DNA of 64,000 nucleotides from Lolium rigidum (Eukaryota; Streptophyta; Magnoliopsida; Poales; Poaceae), in the NCBI RefSeq assembly GCF_022539505.1, contig NC_061510.1:401432249-401496248 (forward strand). The letters run 5' to 3'. A model generated the notes under the pieces. It saw nothing but the letters and a program-made list of their open reading frames with translations, ran no database searches and was not told the origin of the DNA. This document shows, piece after piece, positions 55,391-64,000 of this stretch (its first letter is position 1; every line of letters starts with the position of its first letter). The position numbers and the translations under genes were made by a program.

Positions 55391-58300
55391 TGTCACATCC
55401 CGGAATTTTCTAAATTTCGGAATGTAAAATAAAATTTAATTTAATGCTTGATTGATTGAACTTGATTGAAAATTCGCAAAGAATAATTTTTTTTTAAAGT
55501 TATTTACTAATTAATTTCAAAATAGTGTTTTCAAAAAAAAACTTTGGTTTCAAAGTATTCAAAATCAAATATATCTTTGTTTCAAGGTTTTCAAAATCCT
55601 TAATGCATTCTTATTTGAGAAAACAAAACGTTAGAAAACTCTATTTGCAAAATATTCCCAAGTTGCCATTTAGGCCAAGTGCAAATAATTATTAATTTAT
55701 TTTTCGTAAATGGTTTTTAAATAGGTTCCTTGTTATCCTAAAACACTATTTTGATTTTTACAAATTTTCATAAACTTGTTTGGTATGTGTATGTTGAAAC
55801 TATTCACATATAGGCATAATGGCATAGTAGTAATAAAATGATATAAAATAAAAATTTATAAAATTTAAATCCCTTTATTATCCTATACTGAGCAATGTAA
55901 TTTTACAAACTCGTAGAATTTCGTTTCACTCAAATCGGAATTATGAAACTCATTTTATAAAAGAAACAAGTAACAGAGAAAAGAAAAAGAAAAAAAAAAC
56001 AAAACGGGCCGGCCACCCGGCCGACCGGCCCAGCAGGCGGCCAGGCCAAGCCCAGTCGGACCGACCGGCCACGCTCGAGCGATCGAGCTCGTGTTCGTGT
56101 CTGGCACGAAAGATTTTCGTTTTGGCAAAACTTATCTTCACTTAAATCAACTTTTCTTGAGCTACACAACTCCGATTTCAAATTCGTTTGTTTCTACGCG
56201 TTCCTAACTTCGAGCCCCACCTTTTCCACCGACCTATGGTCTATATAAACTCTCCACCAGACCGCAGTTTCGTTTTCCCTTTCCTCCTCTCGAAATCCTA
56301 GATCAACGAATCTTAACTCGTTGCTTTGATCCCTTAAACCACTTCAAATCGTTTCGGGCTCTACACGAAAGTTGTAGATCTCGTCGAGATCTTTCAATCC
56401 CGACCAATCTCATCCCTTTTCATCCACCGTACACGGATAATTTCGCATCGCAAGGTGTCGGATCCGACAAAGGGAATCTTCAATTAGTTCGTGCTCGTTC
56501 CACGAAATCCAAATTCCTTTGGTGAGTATCTAGATCCGATCATCCTCTACAACTTTCATGTTGAAAGTTTTTCGATTTGAAGTACCAATTTATCACTCAT
56601 CTACGGATCTATTTCGAGTCAATCGGAGCCAAATCGAGTTTCAAAACGATCTCGAATCGTCACGACTTCAACACGTAAGTTGTTCCTCTCGTCAAGATCT
56701 TTTCATTGCCGCAAGTTTCACCTTGTTTCGTTCACCGAGCAAGGAGAAAATCGTGTTACAAGATTCAGATCTTATAAGGTATAACCCAGATCTTGTCAAA
56801 CACATTAATCCGTTGTGAAAAATAATTTGGGCGTTAGATAGATCTATTAATTCTATACAACTTTGATGTAGAAAGTTTTTCCATCTGAGCAAATTTTTCT
56901 GTCAACTTTATGACATCAGCATAGTCAACTCAGTCAGGTCAAAGTCAAACTGCAGTCAGCGGTACGGTCAGCGGTACGGTCAGCGGTACAGTCAGCAGTA
57001 CAGTCAGCAGTCAACTGTACAATCAGCAGTCAACTATACAGATACGATCGAGCGTCTCGGTCAAACTCGGTCAAACTCATTTTAATGTAAATTTTAAATA
57101 TCAGATTATGTGTCTAACTTAGAAATTCATTATAAAATCATCCAGAGGTCCAAAATTTACAAACTTTATATCGTTGGAAAGCTTATAACATGTAGAATCC
57201 AAATATGCAAGAATACTGTATATGTTATGTATTAGTTTTCGAATCATAATTTAAATGTTTTAATTAATCCTTTTTCACTATAAAAATCATATCAAATAAT
57301 CTACTGGGCCAAATCTTATGTTTTTGTACTTTCTGGAATCCTCAGATCATGTGCTTCAACTTGGTATAGGAGTAGTACAACTTTGATACGTGCACAAACT
57401 TGCTTTAGTAAAATCTATACAAATCAGTAATTTGACGATAATTTAAATTCTATAAATCATTTTTGAATAATTCCAATTGGTCTAATCTTGTACTACTGTA
57501 ACCTATCCAGGGAACTCAAGTTTATATTTCTACTAAACATAAATCTTGCGGTAGCTAATTAATAAGGTTGTGTATGTTAAGTAGATACTCAATTAATGTT
57601 TTCTAAACCAAATTAAATATCCAGGAAACTTTATTATTATTGCACATATCAGAGAACACGCCAATACCACTAGACACTTTACCTTGAACTAATATCGTGT
57701 CTATCCAAATGCATTTTCATTCACTCCTTTGACTAGTTTAAAACTATTCAACTTACAAATGAGTAATTTGAGTAATGTCATGTATCATTTGTTTATACCC
57801 AAGCCTATGTGTAACTCATACTAACTTAGTAAGTGTTGTCACACTTTACTAAATAATATTTTGAGTTGCGTCATTTGAGACTCATGTGATTTTATCACAT
57901 GGATCATATCATTTTCCCATCCTTGAGTAGCAAACAACAATTGACCATAGGTTCTTATCAATCATTTTCTTCTAAGTACTTAACTTAGATAATCATGTTC
58001 TTTCCAGGTATTTGACCCATCCGTGCAATATCTCCAACTCATATCTTGCAAGCCATACCTCGTGCCATATCTTCTTTATCCAATTTCTAAAACACAATGA
58101 ATAACTACTTATTGTTGGCTTGGTTTGATTTTATTGTTGTTGAATGGTGTGTTTATGTTGTACTATATTCTATGTTATAGTTTGTACGGAGAGGCACGTA
58201 TTTTGATTAAGAGAAGTGAACGCGCTTCAACTACCAAAAGGCAAGTGACACTCAATTACCTACTTATTTTGTTAAGCATTAGTGTTTTATAAATTAGTAT

Positions 58301-59025
58301 GCATGGTAGGAATTTTGTTTTTGAAAGTTATGCTATGCTTAGATCCTAGTAGTGTGTAGCCATCCTTGAACCATTGCTAGTAATTATAGTATGCCTAGCA
58401 ATAACAAAATGCTACTGCTGTTTTGAATATTCTGGACTGTGAGTGTTGGGAATTAAAATTAACAACCTTAATGAAACACCTGGGTGGATTGGTTGATCGG
58501 TGGGCGGCTGCTCAGGCTCACGCGCCCTAGGGACTAAAGTGATTCCTCATGCGCCCTAGGGAATAAAGTGATGAATTCCTGAGAGTGCGCAATTGTAAAG
58601 TGGCTACTCAGGGCCACATTGTGGTTGTCATCGCCTGAGGGTACACTTGTGGATGGCCACTCAGGGTTAAAGAGATTAATATGTCGTCCATGTTTTAGTT
58701 AGCTTCCGGTGCGGCCTTATGGTATTATGGGCTCTGCAGGGATTAAGTAAGTCGTGAGGTCAAACTTGTTGCTAGACATGATGATGTGGCTTGCTACCAA
58801 ACGGGAACGGGTCTAGTCGGTTATGGTTGAAGCCTCCTTCGAAAGATCTTGTCTCATTTCTTCTCTTGGGAAGGGTGGGTCGTAAGGTGAAAGTGCACAA
58901 CCTCTCGAGAGTAAACCTAAGATCTTAGCCGTGTCCCCGGTTATGGACAATTTGAGCTTCTGGGCAGGGAATGTACGGAGGAATCTCATCACCTTTTATG
59001 AATGTATTTAAAATTTTGTATCAAC
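55391..59025 (+). mobile_element. Long LTR of a second Gypsy family, interrupted by Gypsy copy 3
   Basis: Starts TGTCACATCCCGGAATTTTC, a typical LTR opening, after ACAAA. TATATAAA at 56231 is followed by a leader with AAGTTGTAGATCTCGTCGAG-type sequence. 3635 bp are visible with no frame, no primer site and no end before the next element begins, so the LTR must exceed this length. Families with LTRs of 4-5 kb exist in Triticeae (Sukkula-like), but the name is a guess. Confidence 0.6.
56953..57042. repeat. 12-bp tandem repeat GGTCAGCGGTAC
   Basis: About five head-to-tail units of GGTCAGCGGTAC / AGTCAGCAGTAC grade into GTCAGCAGTCAACTGTACAA repeats. Located in the long Gypsy LTR, downstream of its promoter. 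Confidence 0.8.
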
Positions 59026-60517
59026 TGATACGTCTCCGACGTATCGATAATTTCTTATGTTCTATGCCATATTATTGATGATACCTACATGTTTTATGCA
59101 CACTTTATGTCGTATTCGTGCATTTTCTGGAACTAACCTATTAACAAGATGCCGAAGTGCCAGTTGTTGTTTTCTGCTGTTTTTGGTTTCGAAATCCTAG
59201 TAAAGAAATATTTTCGGAATCGGACGAAATCAAGACCGAGGGCCTTATAATTCCCGGAACCTTCCGAGCACCGGAGAAGAGTCGGAGGGGTGCCGGGGGG
59301 CCCACACCACCGGCCGCGCGGCCCAAGGGGGGCGCGCCCCCTATGGTGGCACCGGCCCGTGGCCCCTCCGACTCCGATTCTTCGCCTATTTAAGCCATCG
59401 TGACCTAAAAACATTGACGAGAAAACACGAACCTCCGAGAAAGACTCCGGGCGCCGCCACATCGCGAAACTCCAATTCGGGGGACAGAACTCTCGCTCCC
59501 GGCACCTGCCGGGACGGGGAATTGCCCCGGAGCCGTCTCCACCGCCGTCTTCACCGCCATCTTCACCGCCATCGCTGCCTCCATGATGAGGAGGGAGTAA
59601 TCCACCCCCGAGGCCGAGGGCTTCGCTGTAGCTATGTGGTTCATCTCTCTCCCATGTACCTCAATACAATAATCTCATGAGCTGCTTTACATGATTGAGA
59701 TTCATATGAGTTTTGTATCACAATTCATCTATGTGCTACTCTAGTGATGTTATTAAAGTAGTTCTATTCCTCCCGCACGTGTGTAAAGGCGACGGTGTGT
59801 GCACCGTGTTAGTACTTGGTTTATGCTATGATCATGATCTCTTGTAGATTGCGAAGTTAACTATTGCTATGATAATATTGATGTGATCTATTCCTCCTAC
59901 ATATGCATGAAGGTGACGAGTGTGCATGCTATGCTAGTACTTGGTTTAGTCTGTTGATCTATCTTACACTAAAGGTTACTAAAATATGAGCATTATTGTG
60001 GAGCTTGTTAACTCCGGCATTGAGGGTTCGTGTAATCCTACGCAATGTGTTCATCATCCAACAAAAGTGTAGAGTATGCATTTATCTATTCTGTTATGTG
60101 ATCAATGTTGAGAGTGTCCACTAGTGAAAGTCTAATCCCTAGGCCTTGTTCCTAAATATCGCTATCGCTGTTTGTTTACTTGTTTTACTTGCGTTACTAC
60201 TGCTGCGTTACTACTCGCTTGTTTATCGTCCTGGGCAAAGCACTTTTCCGGTGCTGTTGCTACTACTTATTCATACCACCTGTATTTCACTATCTCTTCG
60301 CCGAACTAGTGCACCTATTAGGTGTGTTGGGGACACAAGAGACTTCTTGCTTTGTGGTTGCGGGGTTGCATGAGAGGGATATCTTTGACCTCTTCCTCCC
60401 CGAGATCGATAAACCTTGGGTGATCCACTTAAGGGAAACTTGCTCGCTGTTCTACAAACCTCTCGCTCTTGGAGGCCCAACACTTGTCTACAAGAATAGA
60501 AGCTCCCGTAGACATCA
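59026..60517 (+). repeat. 5' LTR of Gypsy copy 3
   Basis: Starts TGATACGTCTCCGACGTATC and ends GTAGACATCA. The TATA element is TATTTAAG at about 59388. It is shorter than the copy-1 LTR by a deletion after TTCATATGAG (59707). Confidence 0.85.
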
Positions 60518-60683
60518 AGTACTTTTACGGCGCCGTTGCTTGGGGAGGAAAGGTAAAAGGCACTCATACTCCGGTTCCGAGTAACGAGTACTTTTACGGC
60601 GCCATTGTGTTTGTGCTCGAAGCTATTTACTTTAGATCCTGCAATTGCATCTTTTTGTTTCTTGTTTACACTAGTTTGGCATA

Positions 60684-62628
60684 ATGGACAACAATGAGCT
60701 TCTTATTCTATTTCCTGATTTAAAACATGGATTGTTTGATGCGAAAATTAAAAAACCAATGGAACCTTATTTGCATGCTAGTAGCGATGTTATAGGTATG
60801 AATGCAATTACTGCTAATGCTATGGAGAAGTCTAAGCTTGGGGAAGCTAGTTTTTGTGATATTTTTAGCTTCCCATCTTTAGGGGAGAAAATTTGCTCTG
60901 ATAATACTTTATCTCCCATATGCGATAACTCTAATGATGCTTGTGATATTTTAAATGCACCTACTGAAAGTACTCCATATAAAATACCTATGAAAATTAT
61001 TGAACGTGTTATGGATAACCGCTATGAAGGGGATGGAACCGTGCATCCCGGAGATCATTTACTGTTTTTGCATGAATTATGCGGGTTATTCAAGTGTGCA
61101 GGTATCTCTATGGATGAAGTGAAGAAGAAATTATTCTCTACGTCGTTGTCTGGTAAAGCGGCGCATTGGCATAAACTGCTGAAGGATGAGCATTCTCTTG
61201 ATTGGAAGGCATCTATTTTATTCTAAATTCTATCCTCCAAGTGAAATTCACAAAGACCGAAACCGAATATATAATTTCTGGCCTCATGATGGAGAGAGTA
61301 TTGCCCAAGCATGGGAGAGATTGAAGTCTTTAATGCTCAAATGCCCCAATCATGAGCTTCCGAGTAATATCATTATTGATAATTTCTATGCAAGACTTTC
61401 TTTTCAAGATAAGACCTTGCTGGATGCTACTTGTTCTGGATCATTCACGCGCAACAAAGAAGAGTTTAAAAGGGACCTTCTTGATCGGATTAAGGAGAAC
61501 GCTGAAGATTGGGAGGACGACAAAGGTAAAGAGTCAGGTATAAATTATGATTATGAATGCATTGAAACTTTTATGGATACCGATAAATTTCGAAATATTA
61601 GTGCTACTTATGGTCTTGACTCTCAAGTTGCTGCAAATCTTTATAAAGCCTTTGCTTCTCATTTTGAATTGCCTAAAAAGAATTTTGATAAGTATCATGA
61701 ACCTTTTAAAGAGGCTTGCATGAAGAATGAAATTGTTGTTAATAATTGCAATAAGCATGCTCAAACTCCTAAGAATGCTATTTCCTATAAGCATGTTAAT
61801 TTTTGTGGAATACATAGACCTTGTGGAATTAATCAAATCAAAGATGAATACTGTATCCATCATGCTAATGAAAAAACTAGAAAGTGGTTCAGGGCTCTAG
61901 ATGATCTTGGTAAAAAAGTTTGTGCCCTCTATCCTTTTATTTGTGAAGTTTGCCATGAAGTGGGTCATTTTAATTTTCAATGCTCCTTCAATGATAAATT
62001 GAACCCAATGAGTGCTGCAAATTTGTATTGTGATGATGAAATTACTCCTAATCAGCATGATGAACTTACTTTATTTTTGGGGTGTGAAGAACTGTCGAGA
62101 AAAATCTCTTTGTTACATATGAGTGATCTTGATGTTGATGATGTCCTGCATGGGTGTTTTTCTTATTGCATTGATAATAGCCATAAAAATACTTACATAC
62201 AAAATATTTTAGAAGATGACACCTTGCCAAAATATGATAGGACCACTGTGTGTTTTCAACTAATTAATGAAAAGGAGGGATCCTCCCAAGTTTCTTCTAT
62301 TGTTTCTGAAAGTAAATCAGGTTATGCGGACAAGCCACCCTTCAAGCCTCTTCCTCCTAAAAAAGGGAACGAGGAGAAGGAAGAGAAGAAGAAGAAGAAG
62401 AAGAAGAAGGGAACGAAGAAGAAGAAGAAGGAGAATAAAAAGAAAGAGGTAACGGCGTATCCCCGCGTGAATGAGATAACGCTAGGTAACCGTAAGTATG
62501 TTGCTCCTAATGATTATTGTGACAATGAATCTGAATACGATGATCTTCCTATGCCCTTTACATACATTAGTGATCATGATTTGAATGAGCACACTACTTT
62601 TGATATTACAAATCTCTCGGGAAACTAA
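60684..62628 (+). pseudogene. Gypsy gag with CCHC zinc knuckle, one frameshift
   Basis: Frame 1 (60684-61226) starts with the ELLILFPDLKHGLFDAKIKK leader and contains a retrotransposon gag-type core (LLFLHELCGLFK, SLSGKAAHWHKLL). Near 61205 a small deletion shifts the frame. Frame 2 (from 61186) continues with FYSKFYPPSEIHKDRNRIYN and WERLKSLMLKCPNHELP. CEVCHEVGHFNFQC is an exact C-x2-C-x4-H-x4-C nucleic-acid-binding knuckle (about 61951-61992). A Lys-rich tract from (AAG)n repeats lies at 62377-62450. The joined length would be about 640 residues. One shift in an otherwise open gag suggests recent activity. Confidence 0.75.
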
Positions 62629-62955
62629 TTCGAAAATGATGATAATAATTGCCATAGTGTCAGGTACTATCCATGCTTCCTCCCATAATGATATAGAAAG
62701 CTCTAAGCTTGGGGAAGGGGTGTTTGAAAATCCTTTAGCTACTGGTCATTATGTTCTTGATACATCTCCTTCTAATAACAATGATGGTGTGGACACGGAT
62801 AAACCGACTGTGAAAGATAACTATTCTATTTCCTATGATGACACTGCGCCCCGATCTCTGATGATTATTATAAAGAATGCTATGATATAGGTTCTAACTA
62901 TCCTTATGAAACTTGTCATAGTCATGATTGGATTACTAAAAACAATTCCCTTAAT

Positions 62956-63381
62956 ATGCAATTTGTTTACCATGTTCAAATTCTTGATAATAATCTTACT
63001 CCAATTACTATTAATGAGAATAACTCTTCTTATGCCAAATTTAATGATACTTCTATGCATATGAACCATGATAAGAATGTTTTAAGTAATGGGTATATTG
63101 TGGATTTCATCAATGATGCTACTGAAAGTTATTATGAGAGAGGGAAATATGGTTATATGCATTTCAATAATATTAAGTTTCCCCTCTTTATGTTGAGAAT
63201 CTTGAAGTTACTCGTGTTTTATCCTCTTATGATTGTCACTTTGTTCTTCATGAATTCATTTGTGTACAAGATTCCTATTCATAGGAAGCATGTTAGACTT
63301 AAATGTGTTTTGGATTTGCTTCTTGATGCTCTCTTTTTGCTCCAGATACTATTTCCTGAGCGCAACATTAAAACTGCTTGA
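62956..63381 (+). CDS. 141-aa hydrophobic-tailed ORF of Gypsy copy 3
   Basis: Follows gag after about 330 bp. The N-terminal half is Asn/Asp-rich. ATESYYERGKYG and HRKHVRLK are shared with the 247-aa frame of copy 1. A hydrophobic run (LLVFYPLMIVTLFFMNSFVY) could span a membrane. It resembles in position neither protease nor RT. Conserved between two copies of the family, so it was probably once translated, but its role is unknown. Confidence 0.45.
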   Translation: MQFVYHVQILDNNLTPITINENNSSYAKFNDTSMHMNHDKNVLSNGYIVDFINDATESYYERGKYGYMHFNNIKFPLFMLRILKLLVFYPLMIVTLFFMNSFVYKIPIHRKHVRLKCVLDLLLDALFLLQILFPERNIKTA

Positions 63382-64000
63382 GCCCATCTTAATGGCTATA
63401 AAGAAAGAACTTCTTGGGAGATAACCCATGTGCTATTTTGCTACAGTACTTTGTTTTATATTTGTTTCTTGGAAGTTGTTTACTACTGTAGCAACCTCTC
63501 CTTATCTTATTTTTGAGTTTTGTTGTGCCAAGTAAAGTCTTTGATAGTAAAGTAAGTACTAGATTTGGATTACTGCGCAGAAACAGATTTCTTTGCTTGT
63601 CACGAATCTGGGTCTAATTCTCTGTAGGTAACTCAGAAAATTATGCCAATTTACGTGAGTGATCCTCAGATATGTACGCAACTTTCATTCAATTTGGGCA
63701 TTTTCATTTGAGCAAGTCTGGTGCCCTTTTAAAATTCGTCTTTACGGATCGTTCGTTTTGACAGATTCTGCCTTTTATTTCGCATTGCTTCTTTCGCTGT
63801 GTTGGGTGGATTTCTTTGTTCCATTACCTTTCAGTAGCTTTGAGCAATGTCCAGAAGTGTTAAGAATGATTATGTCACCTCTGAACATGTGATTTTTTGA
63901 TTATGCACTAACCCTCTAATGAGTTTGTTTCGAGTTTGGTGTGGAGGAAGTTTTCAAGGGTCATGAGAGGAGGATGATATACTATGATCAAGGAGAGTGA

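Larger units (their letters stand above)
59026..64000 (+). mobile_element. Gypsy copy 3, longer member of the copy-1 family, continuing past the window
   Basis: 5' LTR 59026-60517, then a primer-region ACGGCGCCGTTGC, a frameshifted gag (60684-62628), a small hydrophobic ORF (62956-63381) and untranslated internal sequence to the window edge. The five bases before the LTR are TCAAC. No protease, RT or integrase appears within the 3.5 kb of internal region seen. Confidence 0.8.

Noticed and set aside
1..64000. tRNA, rRNA or riboswitch-type features
   Set aside because: No cloverleaf with A/B boxes, rRNA core or conserved RNA motif was recognised by eye. A tRNAscan or Infernal run would be needed to exclude small RNAs.

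Overview
This is eukaryotic, plant nuclear DNA. It almost certainly comes from a Triticeae grass (wheat, Aegilops, barley or rye group). The grounds are Angela/BARE/WIS-type Copia LTRs (TGTTGGAGATATGCCC start, tRNA-iMet-type primer site), a CACTA element with GTGGCGCACC subterminal repeats, Stowaway and Tourist MITEs, a one-intron plant serpin, and genes sparsely scattered among nested retrotransposons. One 100-N assembly gap lies at 43416-43515.

Layout. 1-12 kb: shuffled fragments of host genes (glutaredoxin tail; a possible HflX-type GTPase piece), one intact small B3-domain gene (1987-2454), a LINE/RNase H remnant, a decayed GC-rich gene piece (5150-5840) followed by four diverged copies of an exon-like module (about 6640, 7382, 8935, 11512), and a strongly degenerate 130-bp minisatellite (9040-10140). 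13-21.4 kb: two 1.2-kb direct copies of an F-box-like pseudogene flank a one-ended CACTA transposon (16154-19957) with a decayed TNP2-type transposase on the minus strand. 21.5-30 kb is the gene island: a serpin (minus strand, two exons), an orphan 187-aa protein, two abutting Tourist-type MITEs, then a secreted VWA-domain protein (three exons, plus strand). 30-34.7 kb: AT-rich intergenic DNA with MITEs.

34.7-64 kb is retrotransposon territory. Three levels of the same Copia family are nested: truncated LTR A holds element B, whose 5' LTR holds a solo LTR C with a perfect AACCC target duplication. Element B runs into the gap. On the far side is a Gypsy element (43516-49651) reduced to a 247-aa open frame. 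Next come a frameshifted zinc-finger-like pseudogene (50222-51402, minus), a Mutator-like element (51701-54463) carrying a 50-bp minisatellite, an inverted piece of the same Gypsy family, a long LTR of another Gypsy family (55391-59025), and a longer copy of the first Gypsy family with gag and a CCHC knuckle (59026 to the window end).

The host genes (B3, serpin, orphan, VWA) show no common pathway and no operon logic applies. The most useful leads are the serpin (atypical reactive-centre residues Tyr-Gly-Cys plus an inserted basic patch), the secreted RING-less VWA protein, the repeated exon-like module, the CACTA-flanking duplication, and the Gypsy family with a membrane-segment ORF and repeated internal polypurine motifs. 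I did not find a convincing new molecular system. Family names for transposable elements and gene families rest on motif recognition without database searches.
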